In this document: positions 15,722 through 21,734 of the stretch, piece by piece
Layout: each line of letters opens with the position of its first letter
Position numbering within the stretch: position 1 is the stretch's first letter
Virus record (IMG/VR): IMGVR_UViG_3300042868_004441
Span: 1 to 21,734 of that record
Length of the DNA stretch: 21,734 nt
Reading direction: 5' to 3' (one strand)
Origin: a virus
Notes under the pieces: model-generated
The model's input: the letters and a program-made list of their open reading frames with translations, nothing else
The model's database searches: none
Told to the model about the DNA's origin: nothing
Made by a program: the position numbers and the translations under genes

Positions 15722-16675
15722 ATGGAAAATAAAAAAACAACCAAAATGAACTTTAACTATGATTTGACGAACTTACCGACATATAATAGTTATGGAGACG
15801 AAATGCTTATCAAAGCGTTCTTGGGATTGACTTTGCCAAAGTATTCTATGGTGAAGCCTAATTTAAAGGGCACAACTGAAAAAGTAGGTTTCGTTACTGA
15901 TGAAATCTTTTTACAAGACCTTTCTTGTGGATTTGACCCTTCTGGAACAACTACTCAAAATGTAGTTACGATTGACTTATGTAATAAGAAATTAAACCAA
16001 CAACTTTGTCCTTATGACTTGTATGATACTTACTTATCTCAATACTTGAGTGATAGTAATTTCCACGAGAGCGTCCCATTTGAGGAAGTAATCTTAACAG
16101 ACATTTCTAACAGAGTTGCTAATGAAATTGAAATCCAATTGTGGAGAAATACTACTGCGACTGGTGCTACTCAATATAACTCACAATGTTTTAATGGTGT
16201 TAAAACTTTGATTACATCAGGTAATGGTGCTACAGCAGTTGCTTACACTGCGGCTACTCCAACAAACGGATTAGATGTATTCACTACTTACTACCAAAAT
16301 ATCCCTCAAAACGTTTTACACAGAGACGATTTGGTAATCTATTGTGGATATGCTGACTATCGTGCGTTAGTTGCTTCTATGAGAAACTCAAGTTACGTCA
16401 ATCTATTCAGTTTTGATGATAAGTCAGCGGCTGCGGGAGACACCTGGAGTGTAATGTTACCCGGAACTAATGTAAGAGTAATTCCTACACAAGGTTTAAC
16501 AGGACAGAACTACGTATGTGCTGGTCCTGCTGGATACATTATGGTAGGTATGAATAACGAAATGATGACTATTCGTAGTATGTATGATATGTTCCAAGAT
16601 GTGATTAAAATTAACCTTCACGCTACTTATGGCGTTGGTGTGTTCTCGGTTGATAGTTTCGTTGCTACAGCATAA
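15722..16675 (+). CDS. Major capsid protein (HK97-fold type)
   Basis: This 317-residue protein resembles the major capsid proteins of Bacteroidota siphoviruses. The N-terminal arm reads NFNYDLTNLPTYNSY (residues 10-24) followed by MLIKAFLG. A long helix, the spine-helix candidate, lies at about 115-142 (VPFEEVILTDISNRVANEIE) and ends in QLWRN. The C-terminal half contains IYCGYADYRALVASMRN and LPGTNVRVIPTQGLTGQN, which match that family's pattern. Position after protease and scaffold, an A-rich leader and the length all agree. There is no long cleavable N-terminal scaffold domain, consistent with the separate upstream scaffold gene. A second ATG at codon 9 could also be used, but the first ATG directly follows the A-rich leader. 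Confidence 0.85.
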   Translation: MENKKTTKMNFNYDLTNLPTYNSYGDEMLIKAFLGLTLPKYSMVKPNLKGTTEKVGFVTDEIFLQDLSCGFDPSGTTTQNVVTIDLCNKKLNQQLCPYDLYDTYLSQYLSDSNFHESVPFEEVILTDISNRVANEIEIQLWRNTTATGATQYNSQCFNGVKTLITSGNGATAVAYTAATPTNGLDVFTTYYQNIPQNVLHRDDLVIYCGYADYRALVASMRNSSYVNLFSFDDKSAAAGDTWSVMLPGTNVRVIPTQGLTGQNYVCAGPAGYIMVGMNNEMMTIRSMYDMFQDVIKINLHATYGVGVFSVDSFVATA

Positions 16676-16701
16676 ACCAATTCTAATATAAAGATATAGA
16701 T

Positions 16702-17250
16702 ATGAGTTGTTTTATAGATGAGGGATATACCCTTGATTGTCGTAATGCCTCAACAGGAGGTATTAAATCGCTTTGGATTTTGGGCAATAGTGGAAATACT
16801 ATTTCAGGTTGGACTTCCAACGTGGATAATGAAATCACATCAATTTCAGGTGCTGGAACTTTCTACAAGTTTGAGTTAGTTAAACAGAGTTCGTCTCTTA
16901 CAGAGGCGATAGCGGTAAACACTACAAGTCAATCAGTAGTATTTGAACCAACGCTGGTGATTAATTTACCGAAAATGGCTACTAATTTGAGAAACTTGTT
17001 CCAAAACTTAGTAAACCAGAATAACGTTTATGCGATTGTATTGGATAATAACGATAGATATTGGAGTTTCGCTTTCTCAAACGGAGGTCTAGTAACTGCG
17101 GGAACTTTACAAACAGGTCAGGCTTACGCTGACTTAAATGGTATTTCTGCTTTAACCATCGCTGGTGGAGAACCAAACGCAACACAAGAGATAGTTGTAA
17201 CGACTACCCTTGCTGCTGTGATGAGTGGTATTTCAGTATCTGCTGAATAA
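16702..17250 (+). CDS. Probable major tail tube protein
   Basis: This 182-residue beta-rich protein follows the capsid gene and is the last gene before a hairpin. It begins with FIDEGYTLDCRNASTGGIKS and has a centre with FYKFELVKQSSSLTEAI and FEPTLVINLPKM, then VYAIVLDNNDRYWSFAF, then GTLQTGQAYADLNGISALTI. I associate this series with the tail tube or major structural protein found after the capsid gene in Bacteroidota phages: a helix of the LRNLFQNL type followed by a strand and a YW-containing hairpin. If correct, it polymerises around the tape measure protein. It lacks the Pro/Thr arrays of its downstream neighbours. A second head protein is the main alternative. Confidence 0.6.
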   Translation: MSCFIDEGYTLDCRNASTGGIKSLWILGNSGNTISGWTSNVDNEITSISGAGTFYKFELVKQSSSLTEAIAVNTTSQSVVFEPTLVINLPKMATNLRNLFQNLVNQNNVYAIVLDNNDRYWSFAFSNGGLVTAGTLQTGQAYADLNGISALTIAGGEPNATQEIVVTTTLAAVMSGISVSAE

Positions 17251-17269
17251 TACACAATAAATAAAAACC

Positions 17270-17293
17270 AAAGGGGGGTTAAAATCCCCCTTT
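17270..17293 (+). terminator. GC-rich hairpin ending the head block
   Basis: An eight-base-pair stem (AAAGGGGG with CCCCCTTT) encloses a loop of eight bases. It lies 19 bases after the tail tube stop, in the largest non-coding gap of the window (17251-17318). The downstream sequence is AT-rich but not a clean T tract (atagccttat), so termination may be partial. It could also protect the 3' end of the abundant capsid and tube transcript. Confidence 0.65.
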
Positions 17294-17318
17294 ATAGCCT
17301 TATATTAAAAAGAACAAA

Positions 17319-18494
17319 ATGAAGTGGAACGGAAGGAATTATAGACCAGCAGGACAATACATCAGGCACTCAAAGAACAATAAAGAGTTTAACTTTGAGG
17401 ACGCCTTAAAACCTCTTGGAGAAAAAGAGAGTAAAGGAAATATATGGGTGCCTGTGAAACAGGTTATTATGAACGTTCCACAAACAACATCATCAGTTCC
17501 TGTATCACCCACTCCTACTCCGTCAATTACCCCTACAAATACTCAAACGCCTACGCCGAGTATTACCCCAACACAGACGATTACACCGACTAACACGGGA
17601 ACACCTACGCAGACCCCTACAAACACAGGGACACCTACAAATACACCTACCAATACAGGTAGTCCTACTCCTACTCCAAGTAATTTGGCATCAGGCACTA
17701 CCGAAGCCAACGCTTATTTATCAGCAGTAGTATCGGCAGGTGGAACAGGTATTACACCTACAATATCAGCAGCCACAAGAACATTATTCACCTCACTTGT
17801 AAGTAATGGATTGTATAATAAGATAGTCGCTATGTATCCTATGTTAGGTGGTAATAGTGCTGGTTGTAAGTTCAACGCTAAAAATCCTGTTGATACAAAC
17901 GCTGCTATGAGATTAACTTTCGCTGGTGGTTGGACTTTTAGTTCCAAAGGTGCATTACCAAATGGAACAAATGCTTTCGCAAACACTATGTTAGGATTTA
18001 ATACTATTGTATCTGCTAATAACTGGCACTTATCTTTTTATTCACAAACATCAGGAACAAGTGCTGGTGTAGATATGGGAGTGGGTAGGAGTGATACAGC
18101 AGAAAGGTTGGCTGATTTACAATTACGAACAAATACAAATACCGCAATTTTTGATGCTACGACAACAGGTATTTTCGCTGGTAGAATAACAGCAACAGGT
18201 ATTACAAGTGGAACAGGATATTATATTGGAAGCATTATAGCATCAAATAATAGAAGGTATTACAAAAATGGTAGTGAAATAGCATCATCTACATCTAATA
18301 TTAGTAATACATTATCAACATTTTCATTATTTATTGGTGCTTTAAGTGATGAGTTCACACCAAATGTAAGTGCTTATAGTAATAAAGAGTGTAGTTTTTC
18401 TACAATAGGTAGTGGATTAACACCAGCAGAAATGACTACATTATCATCAATAGTGAATACTTGGGCTACAGCCATAGGTAGAAATACATATTAA
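17319..18494 (+). CDS. Fibre/adhesin-like protein A with Pro/Thr linker
   Basis: This 391-residue protein has three parts. Residues 1-60 are a basic N-terminal domain (KWNGRNYRPAGQYIRH) that may anchor it to the virion. Residues 61-121 are a Pro/Thr/Asn-rich linker. Residues 129-391 are a beta-rich domain starting AYLSAVVSAGG and ending LTPAEMTTLSSIV then IGRNTY. The segment SNGLYNKIVAMYPMLGG and the overall Gly/Thr/Ser pattern suggest a concanavalin-like lectin fold, which I cannot confirm by eye. The same C-terminal domain recurs in the gene at 18960, so the two are paralogues. It is the first gene after the hairpin and probably starts the host-recognition block. A receptor-binding role is inferred. 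Confidence 0.6.
   Translation: MKWNGRNYRPAGQYIRHSKNNKEFNFEDALKPLGEKESKGNIWVPVKQVIMNVPQTTSSVPVSPTPTPSITPTNTQTPTPSITPTQTITPTNTGTPTQTPTNTGTPTNTPTNTGSPTPTPSNLASGTTEANAYLSAVVSAGGTGITPTISAATRTLFTSLVSNGLYNKIVAMYPMLGGNSAGCKFNAKNPVDTNAAMRLTFAGGWTFSSKGALPNGTNAFANTMLGFNTIVSANNWHLSFYSQTSGTSAGVDMGVGRSDTAERLADLQLRTNTNTAIFDATTTGIFAGRITATGITSGTGYYIGSIIASNNRRYYKNGSEIASSTSNISNTLSTFSLFIGALSDEFTPNVSAYSNKECSFSTIGSGLTPAEMTTLSSIVNTWATAIGRNTY
17499..17681 (+). repeat. Pro/Thr-rich coding repeat, linker of fibre protein A
   Basis: This is a 183-base array encoding residues 61-121, built from TPTPSITPT, TNTGTPT and TNTPT units. Short DNA blocks such as cctacaaa and acacctac recur irregularly, so it is a degenerate array rather than a uniform tandem repeat. 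Confidence 0.9.
18475..18494 (+). repeat. 20-base direct repeat, 3' end of fibre protein A (partner 20104-20123)
   Basis: The last 20 bases of this gene, including the stop, are identical to the last 20 bases of the paralogue ending at 20123. They encode GRNTY and the stop. Recombination between the copies would remove the 1629 bases between them, that is, the two small genes and the second fibre gene. Confidence 0.85.
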
Positions 18495-18499
18495 AAATT

Positions 18500-18760
18500 A
18501 TGAAAGTAGTATTATTAACAGAAACAGAAAAAGAGAGTTTAGAAGGACAATTAGTTCAGGTAGATTGGTATTTTAATCCAGTATTAGATTGTATCCAAAA
18601 TTGGATTATATCAACAGAGGAGGTAGATAATTCTATTTATCCTCAAAATGATTGGATAAAATCATTACCTTTAATTGATTGGTGCGGACCATTTATTCCA
18701 CCAGTTCCAACTCCAATACCATCTGGAACTACTGAAAGTTATTCAGGTAATACACTATAA
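18500..18760 (+). CDS. Small protein between fibre paralogues
   Basis: This 86-residue protein begins MKVVLLTETEKESLEGQLV and contains a Trp-rich, acidic middle (WIISTEEVDNSIYPQNDW, then LPLIDWCGPF). It ends in a short Pro/Thr stretch (PPVPTPIPSGTTE) that echoes the linkers of its neighbours. I recall similar short proteins following fibre genes in Bacteroidota phages, but I know no defined function. An assembly chaperone for the fibre, or a small tail-fibre component, would fit the position. The gene starts five bases after the stop of fibre protein A, so it is probably on the same transcript. Confidence 0.6.
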   Translation: MKVVLLTETEKESLEGQLVQVDWYFNPVLDCIQNWIISTEEVDNSIYPQNDWIKSLPLIDWCGPFIPPVPTPIPSGTTESYSGNTL

Positions 18761-18763
18761 TTT

Positions 18764-18967
18764 ATGTATAAGGTAGGAGATATAGCCTTTGATGAATATT
18801 ATGTTAAAAGTGTTGAATTGGAATTAGACACTTGTGATTTAACAATAAAGGTGATATTTCATAAAGATAAAATTGAAAGAGAAAAACACTACAAGATAAA
18901 AACAGATTGTAATGTGGATATAAATAAGTTGATTGATAATTTAAGTGAGATATTAAAAAATGAGTAA
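18764..18967 (+). CDS. Small hypothetical protein, coupled to fibre protein B
   Basis: This 67-residue protein has alternating charged and hydrophobic segments (MYKVGDIAFDEYYVKSVELE, then LTIKVIFHKDKIEREKHYKI) that suggest a small beta sheet, followed by a C-terminal helix (INKLIDNLSEILKNE). No family is recognised. It starts three bases after the previous stop, and its last eight bases overlap the ATG of the next fibre gene (18960-18967), which suggests translational coupling. Lysine and glutamate are rich, unlike the Thr/Pro/Gly-rich fibre proteins around it, so it may be a non-structural helper. Confidence 0.6.
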   Translation: MYKVGDIAFDEYYVKSVELELDTCDLTIKVIFHKDKIEREKHYKIKTDCNVDINKLIDNLSEILKNE

Positions 18968-20123
18968 GGTATTTTTAAGAAAACAATTTTCCAACTATCT
19001 TGGTGAGAACCGAGCATTAGATGATATTATTGTGCGTTTTATTCCTGATGGTGGAATTACTCCAACGCCTACTCCTGTTCCTCCTACTCCTACGCCGACC
19101 CCGTCAATTACTCCAAGTATCACACCTTCAGTTACTCCAACAAGGACTTTAACGCCTACGCCGACAATTACAAGCACACCAACAAACACCCCAAGTATTA
19201 CACCTACAAGGACACCTGCTCCTGCTTGTGATATTACTTATACAGAATTACCATCACCAACCCCAAGTCCTACCCCTACTATCACCCCAACGGCAAGTCC
19301 TGGTCCTTCATTTGACCCTGATGCTGCCGCTTACTTATCTGCCGTTGTTGCTGCGGGTGGTAGTGTAACATCACCAATGTCTGCGGCAACAAACAATATG
19401 TTCTTGGCATTAAAGTCAAATGGATTATATAATAAATTAGATGTGTTCTATCCTATGATGGGGGCAACAGCAGCATCAACAGCATTAAACGCAATTAGAA
19501 CAAATAGTGCGTTTGATATTACTTGGAATAATGTTGGTGATTTAAGTTTTACTATTTCAGGTGTAACCAATAATGGAACTGGTTATGGTAATACCAACTA
19601 TAATCCAAATACTCAATCATCACCAACAAATACATCTTTTGGTTATTATATTGTTGGTGGAAATATTGGTGGAGGAAATGGTGAAGTATTCCCATTTGGT
19701 TCTTACGATGGAAACTTAAATATGTTATATCAAAATAGCGGAACAATAGAAATAGGAATATATGGTTGGTCTGTTGCTAATGATACAAGAGCATTATTTA
19801 CCGCTAATACTGGTAGTAATTTCTTTAAGGGTTCTTGGATTGGAACATTTAATTCAACACCACTTAAATCAATTTATTACAACTATAGTGATTTAACTGA
19901 TAGACAAACTTTAAGTGGCACTCCAATAGGTTCTCCAGCATTACCAAATCAACCATATTATATGTTTGTATTAAACTTAAATGGTAGTCCATATACAGGT
20001 CAATATTACACAGGTAGAAATCAATTCGCATTTATGGGTGATTATTTAACACCAGCAGAGGTTACAACTATTGATAGTATAATAAACGCATTCCAAACCT
20101 CATTAGGTAGAAATACATATTAA
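18960..20123 (+). CDS. Fibre/adhesin-like protein B, paralogue of A
   Basis: This 387-residue protein has an N-terminal anchor-like segment (residues 1-33, with basic FLRKQFSNYLGENR), two Pro/Thr arrays (34-88 and 98-117) around a short insert (CDITYTELPSP), and a C-terminal domain (120-387). That domain starts AYLSAVVAAGG and ends LTPAEVTTIDSII then LGRNTY, matching both ends of the domain in fibre protein A. The region between these ends is much less similar: protein A has a GWTFSSKG stretch here, whereas protein B has NVGDLSFTISG and many Asn/Tyr/Gly residues. The two therefore look like duplicated receptor-binding candidates that have diverged in the middle. The anchors also differ, so they may attach to different virion sites. 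Confidence 0.6.
   Translation: MSKVFLRKQFSNYLGENRALDDIIVRFIPDGGITPTPTPVPPTPTPTPSITPSITPSVTPTRTLTPTPTITSTPTNTPSITPTRTPAPACDITYTELPSPTPSPTPTITPTASPGPSFDPDAAAYLSAVVAAGGSVTSPMSAATNNMFLALKSNGLYNKLDVFYPMMGATAASTALNAIRTNSAFDITWNNVGDLSFTISGVTNNGTGYGNTNYNPNTQSSPTNTSFGYYIVGGNIGGGNGEVFPFGSYDGNLNMLYQNSGTIEIGIYGWSVANDTRALFTANTGSNFFKGSWIGTFNSTPLKSIYYNYSDLTDRQTLSGTPIGSPALPNQPYYMFVLNLNGSPYTGQYYTGRNQFAFMGDYLTPAEVTTIDSIINAFQTSLGRNTY
19059..19223 (+). repeat. Pro/Thr-rich coding repeat, first linker of fibre protein B
   Basis: This 165-base array encodes residues 34-88 (TPTPTPVPPTPTPTPSITPS, then TPTRT units). The Arg residues in TPTRTL and TPTRTP set it apart from the other arrays. Confidence 0.9.
19251..19310 (+). 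repeat. Pro/Thr-rich coding repeat, second linker of fibre protein B
   Basis: This 60-base array encodes residues 98-117 (PSPTPSPTPTITPTASPGPS), directly before the C-terminal domain. Confidence 0.85.
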
Positions 20124-20126
20124 GAT

Positions 20127-21038
20127 ATGGCAACACAGATACAATTACAATCTACAAACTATAACGGACAAATAGCCGATATTACCTTCTATCCTTGTAG
20201 TGGTGGAACTATTAGTTTGGGTAATCAAACTATACCATATACTTACACAAATGATAATTATGAGGGAACTTATGATTTGTATTTTTCAGCGTTTAATCAA
20301 ACTTGCCAATTAGTTATTACTTGCCTAACACCTACTCCAACGACCACCACAACGCCTACGATTACTCCTACCAATACACCAAGTATAACCCCAAGTATCA
20401 CTCCTACAAATACAAATACTCCAAGTATTACTCCAACAAATACAAGCACACCGACTAACACTCCAAGTATAACCCCAACCATCACTCCAACAAATAATCC
20501 ATTATGTCCCGAACAAGTTATAGTAATAGATAATGACCCGTTTGGTTTTGACTATAATGGAACTTATGATAGGTTATATTCATATACTGGTGGAACATTT
20601 ATAGGTGGAACATTTGTAGGTAATGTATTTACACCTGGACCTTATTTTGGTAATCTATATGCTATTTATGGTCGTTTTGACGGAACATTTTATTACACTT
20701 TAATCTATAACACATTTAACCCATCGTATCTTGTTTATGTGAGTAATACCAATTATATTGTTAGTAATACTACATTTTTAGGAGCAACATTTTCAACAAA
20801 TCAAACAATAACTGATGGTTCGGTGTTATATCCAAAAGCAGGTTTTAGAACACCGCCAGGAGTAAGTTTGGAGTATCCTATAAGTTGTCCTACTCCAACG
20901 CCAACGATTACCCCAACAAATACAAGCACACCTACTAATACTCCAAGTAGTAGTCCTTTACCACAATATAAACTACAAGCCGAAAACACCGACTTTATAC
21001 AAACAGAAGGTGGAGACGATATAAACATAGAAAATTAA
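20127..21038 (+). CDS. Fibre-associated protein with two Pro/Thr linkers
   Basis: This 303-residue protein starts three bases after the fibre protein B stop. Residues 8-65 form a small beta domain (NYNGQIADITFYPCSGGTIS, then GTYDLYFSAFNQTC) with three cysteines (24, 60 and 66). I recall this domain from structural proteins of Bacteroidota phages. A Pro/Thr array (68-125) leads to a Tyr/Phe/Gly-rich middle domain (126-254) with short repeats such as GGTFIGGTFVGNVF. A second array (255-279) precedes an acidic tail (LQAENTDFIQTEGGDDINIE). The layout is small domains joined by flexible linkers. The position between fibre genes supports a surface adhesin or fibre accessory role; no catalytic motif is seen. 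Confidence 0.6.
   Translation: MATQIQLQSTNYNGQIADITFYPCSGGTISLGNQTIPYTYTNDNYEGTYDLYFSAFNQTCQLVITCLTPTPTTTTTPTITPTNTPSITPSITPTNTNTPSITPTNTSTPTNTPSITPTITPTNNPLCPEQVIVIDNDPFGFDYNGTYDRLYSYTGGTFIGGTFVGNVFTPGPYFGNLYAIYGRFDGTFYYTLIYNTFNPSYLVYVSNTNYIVSNTTFLGATFSTNQTITDGSVLYPKAGFRTPPGVSLEYPISCPTPTPTITPTNTSTPTNTPSSSPLPQYKLQAENTDFIQTEGGDDINIEN
20328..20501 (+). repeat. Pro/Thr-rich coding repeat, first linker of the 20127 gene
   Basis: This 174-base array encodes residues 68-125, mainly ITPTNT and NTPSITP units. A 37-base block at 20433-20469 recurs with two differences at 20913-20949 in the second linker. Confidence 0.9.
20889..20963 (+). repeat. Pro/Thr-rich coding repeat, second linker of the 20127 gene
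   Basis: This 75-base array encodes residues 255-279 (PTPTPTITPTNTSTPTNTPS, then SSPLP). It shares near-identical DNA with the first linker of the same gene. Confidence 0.88.
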
Positions 21039-21049
21039 AAAATAATAAA

Positions 21050-21734
21050 ATGGCAAATACGAAAATTAGTCAATTACCAGTATATACCGGCTCCGCTGCG
21101 GATATAAGATGGTTCGTAATGAATAACAGCGATGAAACAACAACCTATAAGTATAGTGGTTATACAGGATTACTAATACCAGGAACTGGTGTTGATAGTA
21201 TTGTATCATCATCTGCTTTAACACCTACTTATGGTCCTAACCCAATATCATCAGGTTTAGCGAGTATAGCGATAGGTAGTTCTAATACTGAAGCGTCTGC
21301 TAATTTCGCTTTGGCTCTTGGTTGGAATTGTAGAGCAACCGCTGGTGGTGCTGCGGCTATTGGAGTATCAAACACCGCTACTGGCGACCAAGCGTGCGTT
21401 ATAGGGTATGCTTCATCGGCAGGTGGGGTTGATAGTTTCTGTGGTGGTGTTGAAAGTAATTCTGGTGGTTTTAGGTCTGTTGCTATTGGAAAATATGCTG
21501 CGGCTACAGGTAGTGAAAGTGTCTCTATTGGTAATGCTATATCAAGTGAAGCAAGTTATGGAACTACAATAGGAGGTATTCAACTTATTAGAAATAGTCA
21601 ATATAGTTCAATCGTAGGTGGTCGTAATCAAACAATTATTACTAATACATCATATAATAATATTTTTGGAGCAAGTGATAGTGATATTAGAACCGATAAT
21701 GGTAGTGGTGGATTAAACACTATTATTGGTGGTA
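21050..21734 (+). CDS. 3'-truncated tail fibre with YadA/Hep_Hag-like head repeats
   Basis: An ATG at 21050, after an A-rich leader, opens a frame that continues to the end of the window (228 visible residues). The N-terminus (MANTKISQLPVYTG) resembles the start of tail fibre proteins in Bacteroidota phages. From residue 72 there are repeated units with an Ala/Val-Ile-Gly core about every 14-15 residues: SIAIGSSNTEAS (72-83), AAAIGVSNTATGD (101-113), CVIGYASSAGG (116-126), SVAIGKYAAATGS (143-155), SVSIGNAISSEAS (157-169), then TTIGG, SIVGG, NIFGA and TIIGG. This matches the left-handed beta-roll repeat of trimeric autotransporter heads such as YadA (Hep_Hag type). A trimeric, host-binding fibre shaft or tip is likely. 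The C-terminus lies outside the window. Confidence 0.75.
   Translation, partial: MANTKISQLPVYTGSAADIRWFVMNNSDETTTYKYSGYTGLLIPGTGVDSIVSSSALTPTYGPNPISSGLASIAIGSSNTEASANFALALGWNCRATAGGAAAIGVSNTATGDQACVIGYASSAGGVDSFCGGVESNSGGFRSVAIGKYAAATGSESVSIGNAISSEASYGTTIGGIQLIRNSQYSSIVGGRNQTIITNTSYNNIFGASDSDIRTDNGSGGLNTIIGG

Noticed and set aside
17499-17681. CRISPR-like or minisatellite array
   Set aside because: Units are degenerate, uneven in length and in frame with the coding sequence. There are no uniform repeats with unique spacers.
18995-19189. Minus-strand open frame opposite the Pro/Thr array of fibre protein B (similar frames at 20297-20485 and 20801-21028)
   Set aside because: It encodes only Val/Gly-rich low complexity, which is the complement of Pro/Thr codons. 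Such arrays rarely contain stop codons on the other strand, so the frames are by-products.
18475-20123. The 20-base direct repeats as attachment sites of an integrated element
   Set aside because: They are the coding ends of paralogous genes, no integrase is present, and common ancestry explains them.

Overview
This AT-rich window is a contiguous piece of a tailed double-stranded DNA phage genome (Caudoviricetes). All genes are on the + strand and tightly packed, and no bacterial housekeeping gene, tRNA, rRNA or integrase is visible. A long tape measure protein, a tail-terminator-like protein, a tail-tube candidate and the absence of any recognisable sheath suggest a siphovirus-like particle. 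The host is probably a member of Bacteroidota. The capsid protein, tail proteins, Pro/Thr-rich linkers and cysteine modules resemble families I know mainly from phages of that phylum. Translation starts are preceded by A-rich stretches rather than Shine-Dalgarno sequences. Host and lineage are inferences, because no database search was possible.

Layout. (1) Positions 1-3858: a chain of small and packaging genes joined by ATGA stop/start overlaps. It holds an unrecognised 5'-truncated gene, a DNA methyltransferase, a 37-residue micro-ORF, the large terminase, a probable tail-assembly chaperone whose frame changes at a T10 run (candidate -1 ribosomal frameshift), and a tail-terminator-like gene. 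(2) Positions 3860-12371: a neck protein, three tail-tip or tail-associated proteins and the tape measure protein. (3) Positions 12391-17250: head genes, namely a very large multi-module XkdF-type protease, a scaffold-like protein and the major capsid protein, followed by a probable tail tube protein and a GC-rich hairpin that closes this block. (4) Positions 17319-21734: an adhesin/fibre block with two paralogous fibre-like proteins, two small genes between them, another Pro/Thr-linker protein, and the start of a fibre with YadA/Hep_Hag-like head repeats that runs off the end.

How it fits together. The protease, scaffold and capsid protein build the procapsid, and the terminase packages DNA through a portal that is not in this window. 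The chaperone guides assembly of the tube around the tape measure. The terminal block carries receptor-binding candidates joined by a shared, probably exchangeable Pro/Thr linker.

The points most worth checking are: the candidate frameshift at 3011-3020; the 843-residue protease with a duplicated module, a Cys/His head-morphogenesis-like module and a segment that resembles the N-terminal arm of the capsid protein; Pro/Thr-linker arrays in five different genes; and head genes lying downstream of the tape measure gene.
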